Assembly (NCBI RefSeq): GCF_024205705.1
Contig: NZ_CP073115.1
Span: 310,001 to 374,000 of the forward strand
Source of the DNA: Neisseria subflava
Lineage (GTDB): Bacteria > Pseudomonadota > Gammaproteobacteria > Burkholderiales > Neisseriaceae
Length of the DNA: 64,000 bases
Direction: 5' to 3'
This document shows positions 44,422 to 53,653 of this stretch, in pieces. The notes below the pieces were generated by a model. The model saw nothing but the letters and a program-made list of their open reading frames with translations, did not search any database and had not been told where the DNA came from. The translations under genes were made by a program, and so were the position numbers. The stretch's first letter is position 1, and each line of letters opens with the position of its first letter.

Positions 44422-46230
44422 TTACGCTTCTTTTGTTTCAACTGCTTTCTGACGCAGACGCAGGCTCAATTCGCGAAGTTGTTTGTCGTCGACCACATTA
44501 GGTGCATTGGTCAGCAGACATTGTGCACGTTGTGTTTTCGGGAAGGCAATCACGTCGCGGATAGATTCTGCACCGGTCATCAGGGTAACCAGACGGTCGA
44601 GGCCGAATGCAAGGCCGCCGTGAGGAGGCGCACCGAATTTCAGGTTGTCCAAGAGGAAGCCGAATTTCTCTTGTTGCTCTTCAGGGCTGATTTTCAGCGC
44701 AGCAAACACTTTCTCTTGTACGTCTGCACGGTGGATACGGATAGAGCCGCCGCCGATTTCCCAGCCGTTCAATACCATGTCGTAGGCACGAGCCAGGCAG
44801 TTTGCAGGGTCGGAAACCATCAGGTCTTCATGACCTTCTTTAGGCGCGGTAAACGGATGATGTACGGCTACGTAGCGGTCGGCTTCTTCGTCGTATTCGA
44901 ACATTGGGAAATCGACAACCCACAAAGGTTTCCATTCGTCTACGAAGTAGCCGTTGTCTTTACCGTGTTCCAAGCCGACTTTAATACGCAATGCGCCGAT
45001 GGCTTCGTTCACAACTTTGGTTTTGTCTGCGCCGAAGAAGATGATGTCGCCGTTTTGCGCACCGGTACGCTCGATGATTTCTTTCAGGGCGTTTTCAGAC
45101 AGGAATTTGACGATTGGAGATTGCAGGCCGCTGTCTTCGCCGTTGGAAAGGTTGCTCACATCGTTTACTTTGATGTATGCCAAACCTTTCGCGCCGTAGA
45201 TGCCGACAAATTTAGTGTATTCGTCGATTTCTTTGCGGCTGAATTTTGCGCCGTTAGGCACGCGCAGAGCAACCACACGGCCGCCTTTCATGTCGGCTGC
45301 GCCACGGAAGACTTTAAATTCTTCCGTTTTCATCAGGTCGGTCAACTCGGTAAATTTCAAGTTGATGCGCATATCCGGTTTGTCAGAGCCGTAGTAGAAC
45401 ATGGCTTCAGAGTAAGGCATGCGTGGGAAGTCGCCCAAATCTACGTTCAAAGCATCTTTGAAGACTTGTTTGGCCATGCCTTCAGTGATGTCCATGATTT
45501 CATCCTCGTTCAAGAACGAGGTTTCCAAGTCGATTTGGGTAAATTCAGGTTGACGGTCGGCACGCAAATCTTCGTCACGGAAACATTTGGTGATTTGGTA
45601 GTAACGGTCGAAACCGGCAACCATCAACAGTTGTTTAAACAATTGTGGAGATTGCGGCAGAGCGAAGAATTCGCCTGGATGAACGCGGCTTGGTACGAGG
45701 TAGTCGCGCGCGCCTTCCGGGGTGGAGCGGGTCAGCATCGGCGTTTCGATGTCGATGAAGCCTTGCGCGTCCAAGTAGCGGCGAACGCCCATGGCCACTT
45801 GGTAACGCAGACGCAGGTTGCGTTGCATGGTAGGACGGCGCAAGTCAATAACGCGGTTGGTCAGGCGAACGTTTTCGCTGATGTTTTCATCGTCGATTTG
45901 GAACGGAGGCGTAGCAGCAGCGTTCAAGACTTCGATTTCTTTGGCAAGGATTTCGATTTTGCCGGAAATCATTTTGTCGTTGGTTGTACCTTCAGGACGG
46001 TTGCGTACGCGGCCGGTAATGCTCAAAACGTATTCGTTGCGGGAAGAGTCGGCAGCGGCAAATGCTTCCGGAGTGTCAGGGTCGATAACGACTTGAACGA
46101 TGCCTTCGCGGTCGCGCAGGTCGATAAAAATCACACCGCCGTGGTCGCGTCGGCGGTGTACCCAGCCTTTGACGGTAACGGTTTGGTCTAAGTATTGCTC
46201 GCTGATAAGGCCGCAATAGTTGGTACGCAT
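44422..46230 (-). CDS. aspS: Aspartyl-tRNA synthetase
   Basis: Class II synthetase that charges tRNA-Asp (in many bacteria also tRNA-Asn). An N-terminal OB-fold anticodon-binding domain (VTVKGWVHRRRDHGGVIFIDLRDREG) is followed by the class II core (FRDEDLRADRQPEFTQID) with a bacterial GAD insertion. The C-terminal motif 3 is GLAFGLDRLVTLMTG. The length is 602 residues. AAAAGGTG precedes the ATG. It follows the DUF502 gene by 63 bases on the same strand. Confidence 0.97.
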   Translation of the reverse strand: MRTNYCGLISEQYLDQTVTVKGWVHRRRDHGGVIFIDLRDREGIVQVVIDPDTPEAFAAADSSRNEYVLSITGRVRNRPEGTTNDKMISGKIEILAKEIEVLNAAATPPFQIDDENISENVRLTNRVIDLRRPTMQRNLRLRYQVAMGVRRYLDAQGFIDIETPMLTRSTPEGARDYLVPSRVHPGEFFALPQSPQLFKQLLMVAGFDRYYQITKCFRDEDLRADRQPEFTQIDLETSFLNEDEIMDITEGMAKQVFKDALNVDLGDFPRMPYSEAMFYYGSDKPDMRINLKFTELTDLMKTEEFKVFRGAADMKGGRVVALRVPNGAKFSRKEIDEYTKFVGIYGAKGLAYIKVNDVSNLSNGEDSGLQSPIVKFLSENALKEIIERTGAQNGDIIFFGADKTKVVNEAIGALRIKVGLEHGKDNGYFVDEWKPLWVVDFPMFEYDEEADRYVAVHHPFTAPKEGHEDLMVSDPANCLARAYDMVLNGWEIGGGSIRIHRADVQEKVFAALKISPEEQQEKFGFLLDNLKFGAPPHGGLAFGLDRLVTLMTGAESIRDVIAFPKTQRAQCLLTNAPNVVDDKQLRELSLRLRQKAVETKEA

Positions 46231-46293
46231 AAAATCACCTTTTTATATTGTTCAATTTGAAAAGAAGGAAAGGCCGTCTGAAAAAAGAAGACC

Positions 46294-46995
46294 TTAATTG
46301 TTATGTTCGGTATCACCGTCTTCTGATGGCTTTTGGGCTGGCAGGGCTTTAACCGGTAAGTCGTCCGGCATGACCATGCCCAGCGAAATTACATATTTCA
46401 ATGCCTGATCCACGCTCATGTCCAGCTCGCGAACGTCGCTTTTTTTAACCATGATGTAATAGCCGCCGGTCGGGTTGGGCGTGGTTGGGACGTAAACGGA
46501 AATATAGTCGTCGTCTTGCGGCAGGCTGCCTTTGAGTTTGTCGGGGATATGGCCGGAAACAAAGGCTATCGTCCAAATGCCCGGTTGCGGAAAGGGAACC
46601 AGTACGGGGGTTTTGAACGAGCGGCTGCTGTCGGAGAGCAGGGATTCGGAAACTTTTTTAACGCTGGAGTAGATGGATTTGACGACGGGAATCCGACCCA
46701 AAAGGCTGTCCCATGCGCCGAGAATCCGTCTGCCCAATACGTTGGCGGCGAATACACCGGTAACGAACAAGACGACTGTGGCGGCGACGATGCCCAAGCC
46801 GGGAATGTTGAACCCCCAGAAATGCTGGGGCTGCCAGCTTTCCGGTAATAGGTTGATCAGTCTGTCGGCGGCGGAGATGATGTAGCTCATCGCCCAGATG
46901 GTTACGGCAATCGGCAACCAAACCAGCACGCCTGTAATCAAGTATTTCTTTAAAGCCTTGGCGATTTTTCCGCTTTCGGCTGCGGCTTCTGTCAT
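46294..46995 (-). CDS. DUF502 family inner-membrane protein
   Basis: Conserved membrane protein of unknown function. Two transmembrane helices (about residues 17-40 and 70-95 from the ATG) are followed by a soluble domain with PGIWTIAFVSGHIPD and SVYVPTTPNPTGGYYIMVKKSDV, both typical of DUF502. The ATG at 46995 gives MTEAAAESGKIAKALKKY and 233 residues. It lies just upstream of aspS, an arrangement often seen in beta-proteobacteria, and the two may be co-transcribed. Confidence 0.85.
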   Translation of the reverse strand: MTEAAAESGKIAKALKKYLITGVLVWLPIAVTIWAMSYIISAADRLINLLPESWQPQHFWGFNIPGLGIVAATVVLFVTGVFAANVLGRRILGAWDSLLGRIPVVKSIYSSVKKVSESLLSDSSRSFKTPVLVPFPQPGIWTIAFVSGHIPDKLKGSLPQDDDYISVYVPTTPNPTGGYYIMVKKSDVRELDMSVDQALKYVISLGMVMPDDLPVKALPAQKPSEDGDTEHNN

Positions 46996-47093
46996 CTTTG
47001 TTTCATTCCGGCAAGTTTTGCCCAAACTTTGCATTATACGCGTTTGGACGCTAGGAAACGAGTATTTTAAACGAATGGCTGTTTTGTTTTATT

Positions 47094-47134
47094 GTTTCAG
47101 ACGGCCGCCTTGGTTGCAAAGGCCGTCTGAAACA
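47094..47134 (-). terminator. Outward-facing DUS pair after pldA
   Basis: TTTCAGACGGCC and GGCCGTCTGAAAC form a stem close to the pldA stop codon on the minus strand. The spacer contains GCCTTGGTTGCAAA. Confidence 0.5.
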
Positions 47135-47146
47135 ATATGGGGTCAT

Positions 47147-48286
47147 TTAGATGCCGTCCCAGTCGTTGAACATCAGGCCGAAGCCGATGCCGTTTTGTTT
47201 GTGGTTGTAGTCAATCAGACTTTCGCCGTAGCCGTGGAAGCCGCGGACAACGCCTTTGAGTTTACCTTTGATGGGGAAAGTATAGGCCGCTTCAACGGCG
47301 CCGCGTCCGCTTTTCGGATTGTAACGCAGGACGGAATAAACATTTTGTTTGTCATTGAAGCGGTATTGGACTTTCAAGTCGCCGTAGCCCATGTATTTGT
47401 TGATGTCCGGATTGTCATCGTCATCTCCTTTTTGGTCGAAGGCGCGCATCCAAACCCTAGGAATGACGGTCAGCTTGCCCCATTCCATGCCGGCCATGGC
47501 GTAAACCCGGTTCCATGAGCGTGATTCGGGGCGGCTTTGACCGTTGGATTGGTGAACAAAACCTGCGCCAACCATACGCAGTTTGCCGCCGAAAGGCAGG
47601 CCTGCTTTAACGGGTTGGGTAATGAAGATTTCAGGCTCGTAGTCAGTGTTGCGGAACGGAGCGGATTTGCGGCCTTGGTTGAAGATTTGCCAGTCGGATT
47701 TTTGGGTATAGCCAAACCATACGTCGGCACGGGTTTTGAATAAATCTTCGGCAATCTTGCTTTTGAAGGAAACCTGCATTTTGGTTTCGAGGCGTTTCTG
47801 TTCGCTGAATTTTTCCTGCGTGGTTACGCCGCGACTGGGGGATTCCGGGTAGTAGTTGGGGCTGCTGTTGTACCAAACGGGCATGAGGTACATAGGATTA
47901 TGCTCGCGTACGCTCAACAGGCCGCGCGTGTCGTTTTTATCCAAATCGTACATCAGGCTTAAGGGGGTGTAGCTGTCGGCAGTTTCGCTTAATACGTCGT
48001 CTGAAATATTCGGATGGGTAGGGTTGTCGAATACGATGGCCGCTTCTTTTTTCTCAATGCTCTTGCGGACGCTTTGTTCGAGGTCAACCGGTGTTTTGGC
48101 GGTTTCGGTTTGCGCTTGCGGCAGTGGGGATTGAGGAGGGAGTTGCGCCGAGTAGATGTTGTCATAACACGCCAAACGGGTGGCGTTGTCTTGAATGGTG
48201 GTGCAGTGTAGGGCGGTATCGGCGGCGGCCAGCGGGGCGGCGGCAATGAATCCGATACTTAGGAAATGTTTCAACATCTTGTTCAT
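47147..48286 (-). CDS. pldA: Outer-membrane phospholipase A
   Basis: Beta-barrel phospholipase (OMPLA) that hydrolyses outer-leaflet phospholipids and helps keep lipid asymmetry. A signal peptide ends near PLAAA (about residue 21). The catalytic triad region reads GFVHQSNGQSRPESRSWNRVYA, with the His, Ser and Asn spacing of OMPLA. The barrel ends in FGLMFNDWDGI. At 379 residues it fits neisserial PldA. Confidence 0.94.
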   Translation of the reverse strand: MNKMLKHFLSIGFIAAAPLAAADTALHCTTIQDNATRLACYDNIYSAQLPPQSPLPQAQTETAKTPVDLEQSVRKSIEKKEAAIVFDNPTHPNISDDVLSETADSYTPLSLMYDLDKNDTRGLLSVREHNPMYLMPVWYNSSPNYYPESPSRGVTTQEKFSEQKRLETKMQVSFKSKIAEDLFKTRADVWFGYTQKSDWQIFNQGRKSAPFRNTDYEPEIFITQPVKAGLPFGGKLRMVGAGFVHQSNGQSRPESRSWNRVYAMAGMEWGKLTVIPRVWMRAFDQKGDDDDNPDINKYMGYGDLKVQYRFNDKQNVYSVLRYNPKSGRGAVEAAYTFPIKGKLKGVVRGFHGYGESLIDYNHKQNGIGFGLMFNDWDGI

Positions 48287-48366
48287 GAGAGTTTCCGTTG
48301 TTTTTCAGACGGCCTGATGAAAGGGGAAATGGTTTTATTCAGTCGGTTTGGGCTGTGAATACGGCA

Positions 48367-48397
48367 ATGCCCCTGAAAGGCAAGGCCTCAGGGGCAT
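48367..48397. repeat. Perfect 10-bp hairpin between rpsT and pldA
   Basis: ATGCCCCTGA and TCAGGGGCAT pair around an 11-base loop containing AAGGCAAGGCC. No T-run follows on either strand. A second stem (ATCCTG/CAGGAT) lies at about 48413-48434. It may stabilise the rpsT 3' end or terminate it with Rho. Confidence 0.6.
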
Positions 48398-48454
48398 CGT
48401 ATCAGCTCGATTATCCTGCTTTGGTTGTCAGGATTTCCGGCATCTGCGTCAGTA

Positions 48455-48718
48455 TTAAGCCAAAGCTTTTACTTTAGCAGACAGACGGCTTTTATGACGG
48501 GCTGCTTTGTTTTTGTGGAATACGCCTTTGTCAGCGATGCGGTCGATGACTTTAACGGATTCTTGGTAAACTGCTTGAGCAGCAGCTTTGTCGCCGGCTT
48601 CAACTGCTTTCAACACTTTTTTCACAGCGGTACGGAATGCAGTACGCAGGCTGGCGTTGTGGGCGCGTTGTTTAACCGACTGGCGAGCACGTTTGCGGGC
48701 TTGTGCGCTGTTTGCCAT
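48455..48718 (-). CDS. rpsT: 30S ribosomal protein S20
   Basis: Primary-binding protein of the small subunit. [35 protein letters not shown] is the canonical basic N-terminus, and 87 residues is the usual length. GGAG lies six bases before the ATG. A strong promoter lies at 48758-48786 on the minus strand. Hairpins at 48367-48434 follow the stop codon. Confidence 0.98.
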
Positions 48719-48757
48719 ATTGAATATCTCCTGAAAAATAAATTCTGTAAACGCGCA

Positions 48758-48786
48758 ATTTTAAAGACAGATTTCCTTGTATGCAA
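48758..48786 (-). promoter_or_regulatory. Promoter of rpsT
   Basis: On the minus strand, TTGCAT and TAAAAT are separated by exactly 17 bases, about 40 bases before the rpsT start. Confidence 0.7.
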
Positions 48787-48912
48787 GCTTTTTCTCTATA
48801 AACGCGCGCAAATCAGCCGTATTTTGCCCAAAAACGACAGCCGGTGCAACGCTTTTGGTAAAAAGATGGTGTTGCTTTGCCTTATTTCAATAAAAATCAG
48901 ATGGATATTGCT

Positions 48913-48940
48913 TTGCGTTTGCTTACGTTTCCATTACAAT
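48913..48940 (+). promoter_or_regulatory. Putative promoter of potD
   Basis: TTGCGT and TACAAT are separated by 16 bases, with an 86-base leader before potD. With the rpsT promoter it fills the 308-base divergent gap 48719-49026, which otherwise holds nothing recognisable. Confidence 0.55.
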
Positions 48941-49026
48941 AGCCTAACTCTGCGCCGGGGTGTTTATGGGGGGCAGGGTTTCTTATTTATTGACATTAAC
49001 CACTCTTTCATCAGGAATCTGCCCGT

Positions 49027-50169
49027 ATGAAAAAATCCGTATTAGCCGTATTGGCCGCATTGTCTTTGGCCGCGTGCGGCGGTGGCGAGAAAAAAGCCGA
49101 GCAACCTCAAGCAGGCAGCGCGCCTGCTGCCAATGCCGAGGCAGCCGCTACCGATACTTTGAATATCTACAACTGGTCAAACTACGTTGACGAAAGTACA
49201 GTCGAAGACTTCAAAAAAGCCAACAATTTGAAGCTGACTTACGATTTGTATGAAAACAACGAAACGCTGGAAGCCAAAATGCTGACCGGCAAATCCGGCT
49301 ATGACTTGGTTGTGCCCGGTATTGCCTTCCTGCCACGTCAAATTGAGGCAGGTGCATACCAAAAAATCAATAAGGATCTGATTCCGAACTACAAAAACAT
49401 CGACCCTGAATTGCTGAAGATGTTGGAAACCGCCGACCCGGGTAATCAATACGCCGTTCCATACTTCTCAGGTGTGAATACGATTGCGATTACGGCGAAG
49501 GGCAAGGAGCTTTTGGGCGGAAAATTGCCTGAAAACGGCTGGGATTTGCTGTTCAAACCTGAATACACCAACAAGCTGAAATCTTGCGGCATCGCTTTGT
49601 GGGATACCCCGAGCGAAATGTTCCCAATCTTGTTGAACTACTTGGGTAAAGATCCTAAAGGCTCGAATCCTGAAGATTTGAAAGCGGCGGCGGAAGTGTT
49701 GAAGTCTATCCGTCCTGACGTGAAACGTTTCAGCCCTTCCATCATTGACGAATTGGCGCGCGGCGATATCTGCTTGGCGGCAGGTAATGGCGGCGACTTG
49801 AACTTGGCCAAAGCGCGTTCTGAAGAAGTGAAAAACAATGTCGGCGTCGAAGTGTTGACGCCGAAAGGTATGGGTTTCTGGATTGAATCTTGGTTGATTC
49901 CGGCCGATGCGAAAAACATCGTTAATGCCCACAAATACATCAACTACACGCTTGATCCCGAAGTGGCTGCGAAAAACGGTATCGCCGTAACCTTCGCACC
50001 GGCCAGCAAACCTGCACGAGAAAAAATGCCTGCCGAGCTGGTGAGCACACGTTCTATTTTCCCAAACGAGCAAGACATGAAAGACGGTTTCGTCATGCCT
50101 CAAATGAGCGCAGATGCGAAAAAACTGTCTGTCAACTTGTGGCAAAAAATCAAAGTCGGTTCAAATTAA
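49027..50169 (+). CDS. potD: Polyamine ABC transporter substrate-binding lipoprotein
   Basis: Periplasmic spermidine/putrescine-binding protein. A lipoprotein signal ends at LAAC (residues 14-17). The mature protein begins with a low-complexity A/E linker, then LNIYNWSNYVDESTVEDF, the PotD/PotF family start. Polyamine-contact regions such as NQYAVPYFSGVNTIA and EMFPILLNYLG are conserved. The length is 380 residues. No permease or ATPase gene is adjacent, as in other Neisseria where several potD paralogues are scattered. Exact ligand preference is unknown. Confidence 0.93.
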   Translation: MKKSVLAVLAALSLAACGGGEKKAEQPQAGSAPAANAEAAATDTLNIYNWSNYVDESTVEDFKKANNLKLTYDLYENNETLEAKMLTGKSGYDLVVPGIAFLPRQIEAGAYQKINKDLIPNYKNIDPELLKMLETADPGNQYAVPYFSGVNTIAITAKGKELLGGKLPENGWDLLFKPEYTNKLKSCGIALWDTPSEMFPILLNYLGKDPKGSNPEDLKAAAEVLKSIRPDVKRFSPSIIDELARGDICLAAGNGGDLNLAKARSEEVKNNVGVEVLTPKGMGFWIESWLIPADAKNIVNAHKYINYTLDPEVAAKNGIAVTFAPASKPAREKMPAELVSTRSIFPNEQDMKDGFVMPQMSADAKKLSVNLWQKIKVGSN

Positions 50170-50197
50170 TATTGAGCTGATTGTTTGAAGCAAAGCA

Positions 50198-50231
50198 AAG
50201 GCCGTCTGAAATTTTTCAGACGGCCTTTTTG
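50198..50231. terminator. DUS-type terminator between potD and the EamA gene
   Basis: AAAGGCCGTCTGAAA and TTTCAGACGGCCTTTTT form a tight stem with a T-run, bidirectional between convergent genes. Confidence 0.85.
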
Positions 50232-50243
50232 ATCTTCCAATCT

Positions 50244-50675
50244 TTATCGTTTCAAAGCCAAAGTCAATACGCCTGCGGTTACCAAGCCTAAGCCTATCCA
50301 CTCCTGCGTACTTGGGCGTTCGTCTAAGAAAACAACGGCCATCAGGGCGACCAAGACCAGGCTGAATTTGTCGACGGGCGCGACTTGTGAGGCGTTGCCC
50401 AGTTGCAGGGCTTTGAAGTAGGCAAGCCAAGATGCGCCGGTAGCGAGGCCGGATAGGATGAGGAATGTCCAGTTGCGGCCGGTAAAGCCGTTCACACCCT
50501 GCCATTTGCCGGTGTAGGTTAAAAACAATACCAAAGCGGCGAGGATGACCAAGGTGCGGATAAAGGTGGCAAAATCTGAATCTATGCCCTGTAAACCCAT
50601 TTTGGCGAAAATGGCGGTCAATGAGGCGAAGCCTGCCGATGCCAATGCCCAAAACAGCCATGCGTTGCTGCTCAT
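50244..50675 (-). CDS. Half-size EamA/DMT-family membrane protein
   Basis: A 143-residue protein with about five hydrophobic segments and a single EamA repeat, half the size of usual drug/metabolite transporters. It ends with FLDERPSTQEWIGLGLVTAGVLTLALKR. The ATG at 50675 after AAGGAAG is preferred to a longer reading that adds 23 residues. Single-domain DMT proteins usually act as dimers. The substrate is unknown. It is divergent from fhs. Confidence 0.85.
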   Translation of the reverse strand: MSSNAWLFWALASAGFASLTAIFAKMGLQGIDSDFATFIRTLVILAALVLFLTYTGKWQGVNGFTGRNWTFLILSGLATGASWLAYFKALQLGNASQVAPVDKFSLVLVALMAVVFLDERPSTQEWIGLGLVTAGVLTLALKR

Positions 50676-50767
50676 GTTTTCTTCCTTTGTTTCAAATTGT
50701 TGACAATATGAATCCGCTTGTTGATGAAATATCGAAATTTTCACTGCGGTTTGTCTTTGGAAAACGC

Positions 50768-50773
50768 TATAAT
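50768..50773 (+). promoter_or_regulatory. Putative fhs -10 box
   Basis: TATAAT preceded by ACGC, 81 bases before the fhs start, with a single DUS in the leader (50818-50828). Confidence 0.5.
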
Positions 50774-50853
50774 AGAACGAATATTCTTTTTCTTCCAGCC
50801 GTCTTTATTGTATTGTTTCAGACGGCCTTTCCCTCTCTCAATAAAGGAAAATC

Positions 50854-52530
50854 ATGAGCTTCAAAACCGATGCTGAAATTGCCCAGTCTTCCACCATGCG
50901 CCCGATTGGTGAAATTGCCGCCAAGCTGGGTTTGAACGTTGACAACATCGAGCCCTATGGTCATTACAAAGCCAAAATCAATCCTGCCGAAGCGTTTAAA
51001 CTGCCGCAAAAACAAGGCCGTCTGATTTTGGTTACCGCCATCAACCCGACTCCGGCGGGCGAAGGCAAAACCACCGTAACCATCGGTTTGGCGGATGCAT
51101 TGCGCCATATCGGCAAAGACTCGGTTATCGCCCTGCGTGAGCCTTCTTTGGGGCCTGTGTTCGGCGTCAAAGGCGGCGCGGCGGGCGGCGGCTATGCCCA
51201 AGTTCTGCCGATGGAAGACATTAATCTGCACTTCACCGGCGACTTCCACGCCATCGGCGCGGCGAATAATTTGCTCGCCGCCATGCTCGACAACCACATC
51301 TACCAAGGCAACGAATTGAACATCGACCCTAAACGCGTCCTGTGGCGGCGCGTGGTCGATATGAACGACCGCCAGTTGCGCAACATCATCGACGGCATGG
51401 GTAAACCTGTTGACGGCGTGATGCGTCCTGACGGTTTCGACATTACCGTTGCTTCCGAAGTGATGGCGGTATTCTGTCTTGCCAAAGACATCAGCGATTT
51501 GAAAGAGCGTTTGGGTAACATCCTTGTCGCTTACGCTAAAGACGGCAGCCCTGTTTACGCCAAAGATTTGAAAGCAAATGGCGCGATGGCGGCATTGCTC
51601 AAAGATGCGATTAAGCCTAACTTGGTACAAACCATCGAAGGCACGCCGGCCTTTGTACACGGCGGCCCATTCGCCAACATCGCCCACGGCTGTAACTCCG
51701 TTACCGCCACCCGACTGGCGAAACACCTTGCCGATTACGCCGTTACCGAAGCAGGCTTCGGTGCGGATTTGGGCGCAGAAAAATTCTGCGACATCAAATG
51801 CCGTCTGGCTGATTTGAAACCTGATGCGGCTGTCGTCGTCGCCACTGTCCGCGCGTTGAAATACAACGGTGGCGTAGAACGTGCCAACCTCGGCGAAGAA
51901 AACCTCGACGCTTTGGCAAAAGGTCTGCCTAATCTCTTGAAACACATTTCCAACCTGAAAAACGTATTCGGCCTGCCTGTGGTGGTTGCTATCAACCGCT
52001 TTGTGTCCGACTCAGATGCCGAGTTGGCCATGATTGAAAAAGCCTGCGCGGAACACGGCGTTGAAGTTTCCCTGACCGAAGTATGGGGCAAAGGCGGCGC
52101 GGGTGGTGCAGACTTGGCGCACAAAGTCGTCAACGCCATCGAAAATCAACCGAATAACTTTGGCTTCGCCTACGATGTCGAATTGAGCATTAAAGACAAA
52201 ATCCGTGCGATTGCCCAAAAAGTGTACGGCGCGGAAGATGTTGATTTCAGCGCGGAAGCGTCTGCCGAAATCGCTTCACTGGAAAAACTGGGTTTGGACA
52301 AAATGCCGATCTGCATGGCGAAAACCCAATACTCTTTGAGCGACAACGCCAAACTGTTGGGCTGCCCCGAAGGCTTCCGTATTACCGTGCGCGGTATCAC
52401 TGTTTCCGCAGGCGCAGGTTTCATCGTTGCGTTGTGCGGCAATATGATGAAAATGCCGGGTCTGCCGAAAGTTCCGGCTGCTGAGAAAATTGATGTGGAC
52501 GCAGAAGGCGTGATCCACGGCTTGTTCTAA
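50854..52530 (+). CDS. fhs: Formate-tetrahydrofolate ligase
   Basis: ATP-dependent synthesis of 10-formyl-tetrahydrofolate for one-carbon metabolism. The nucleotide-binding P-loop is PTPAGEGKTTVTIGLADALRHIG (about residues 65-87). Conserved stretches include GVKGGAAGGGYAQVLPMEDINLHFTGDFHAI and ATVRALKYNGGV. At 558 residues it is full length. AAAGGAAAATC precedes the ATG. It is monocistronic, flanked by DUS structures. Confidence 0.97.
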   Translation: MSFKTDAEIAQSSTMRPIGEIAAKLGLNVDNIEPYGHYKAKINPAEAFKLPQKQGRLILVTAINPTPAGEGKTTVTIGLADALRHIGKDSVIALREPSLGPVFGVKGGAAGGGYAQVLPMEDINLHFTGDFHAIGAANNLLAAMLDNHIYQGNELNIDPKRVLWRRVVDMNDRQLRNIIDGMGKPVDGVMRPDGFDITVASEVMAVFCLAKDISDLKERLGNILVAYAKDGSPVYAKDLKANGAMAALLKDAIKPNLVQTIEGTPAFVHGGPFANIAHGCNSVTATRLAKHLADYAVTEAGFGADLGAEKFCDIKCRLADLKPDAAVVVATVRALKYNGGVERANLGEENLDALAKGLPNLLKHISNLKNVFGLPVVVAINRFVSDSDAELAMIEKACAEHGVEVSLTEVWGKGGAGGADLAHKVVNAIENQPNNFGFAYDVELSIKDKIRAIAQKVYGAEDVDFSAEASAEIASLEKLGLDKMPICMAKTQYSLSDNAKLLGCPEGFRITVRGITVSAGAGFIVALCGNMMKMPGLPKVPAAEKIDVDAEGVIHGLF

Positions 52531-52552
52531 TTTAGATTGCTCTTGAAATAGA

Positions 52553-52591
52553 TAAAGGCCGTCTGAAACCGAGGTTTCAGACGGCCTTTTA
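52553..52591. terminator. DUS-type terminator between fhs and the glycosyltransferase
   Basis: AAAGGCCGTCTGAAAC and GTTTCAGACGGCCTTTT form a long stem between convergent genes. Confidence 0.85.
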
Positions 52592-52595
52592 TGAT

Positions 52596-53525
52596 TTAAG
52601 TGAATTTCAACCGGCTTTTTAAGAAATTGAAGAAATTGTCTATCATGTCGAACATGGTATTGCGGTCTTCGCCAAACAATGAAATGCTGCGGTCTTTGCT
52701 GATTCTGTCATAAGCGGCAAAAATGGTTTTCAGCTCTTCAGTGGTCAAGCGCAGTTGCTTTTCGTACAAGATGCGGCTTAAGAGCGTTACTTCCGTCGCG
52801 TTCAAATCAGGGAAGAGATGACTGATCCACAACTCCATGGTGTATTGGACGGATCTGTTGATTTTGTCTCTTTTTTTGCTTTCTTGAGTTGTGTGTATCC
52901 TGTATGACAACAAAGGCTCGGGCAGGTTGGCAAAGGTTTTGCCATGTAGGGCGCATTGTACCCACATATGGAAATCGGGCGCGGTTTCTGTCGCGGTGTA
53001 GTTTATCCCGAGGTTTTTAATGCTGTCGTGCCGCCACATGGTGGTGGGGTTGAACATGTTTTGGGCGGCAAAGGAGAGAAAGGCTTTAATGTCTTTGTCG
53101 AGCAGGGGAAGGTCGCTTAAAACGGGTTCTCTTCCGGTTTGATCATCGAAAAAGATGGTGGCTTGGCTGCCGACAATATCGATTTCGGGATGGCTGTCTA
53201 AAAACTGAATCTGTTTTTCAAAACGATCCAATGCGCAAATATCGTCCGCGTCCATTCGTGCCACATATTCGACCTTTACGTCTTTGAGCATATCCATGGC
53301 AAATTGGCAGGCAAACGGCTCGCCCCTGTTTTCCGGAAGGTGGAAAACCTGCAAACGTGAATCTTTGGCTGCGTAAGCCTCGAGGATTTCGCCGGTTTTA
53401 TCTGTTGAAGCATCGTTGATGGCGATGACGAAAAAGTCGCGGAATGTTTGATTCAATACCGAATCCAAACATTCAGGCAAATAAGCTTCGGCGCAATAGG
53501 CCGGCAAAATAACGGCGAGTTTCAT
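52596..53525 (-). CDS. Family 2 glycosyltransferase
   Basis: GT-A fold sugar transferase. The start MKLAVILPAYCAEAYLPECLDSVLNQTF and the nucleotide-sugar motif NDASTDKTGEIL are typical. The metal-binding DxD lies in ARMDADDICALDRFEKQI (about residues 90-107). At 309 residues it resembles lipooligosaccharide or capsule transferases. No other glycan gene lies next to it, so acceptor and donor cannot be named. The gene has neighbour-like base composition and a DUS-type terminator on each side. Confidence 0.88.
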   Translation of the reverse strand: MKLAVILPAYCAEAYLPECLDSVLNQTFRDFFVIAINDASTDKTGEILEAYAAKDSRLQVFHLPENRGEPFACQFAMDMLKDVKVEYVARMDADDICALDRFEKQIQFLDSHPEIDIVGSQATIFFDDQTGREPVLSDLPLLDKDIKAFLSFAAQNMFNPTTMWRHDSIKNLGINYTATETAPDFHMWVQCALHGKTFANLPEPLLSYRIHTTQESKKRDKINRSVQYTMELWISHLFPDLNATEVTLLSRILYEKQLRLTTEELKTIFAAYDRISKDRSISLFGEDRNTMFDMIDNFFNFLKSRLKFT

Positions 53526-53589
53526 GTTTGCTTTCGATGTGTTTTGATGTGTGGTCGGTGGAAGATTTTACTATAAATTTCCCAAAAGC

Positions 53590-53634
53590 TAAGGCCGTCT
53601 GAAACTTTATTGCCAAGTTTTCAGACGGCCTTAG
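53590..53634 (-). terminator. DUS-type terminator after fba
   Basis: AAGGCCGTCTGAAACTT and AAGTTTTCAGACGGCCTT lie 20 bases beyond the fba stop codon. Confidence 0.75.
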
Positions 53635-53653
53635 TGTTAATCCGATATACGGA

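Noticed and set aside
44479..46191. 570-codon open frame on the plus strand
   Set aside because: It is the exact antisense shadow of aspS, with low-complexity F/V/Q-rich translation and no start signals.
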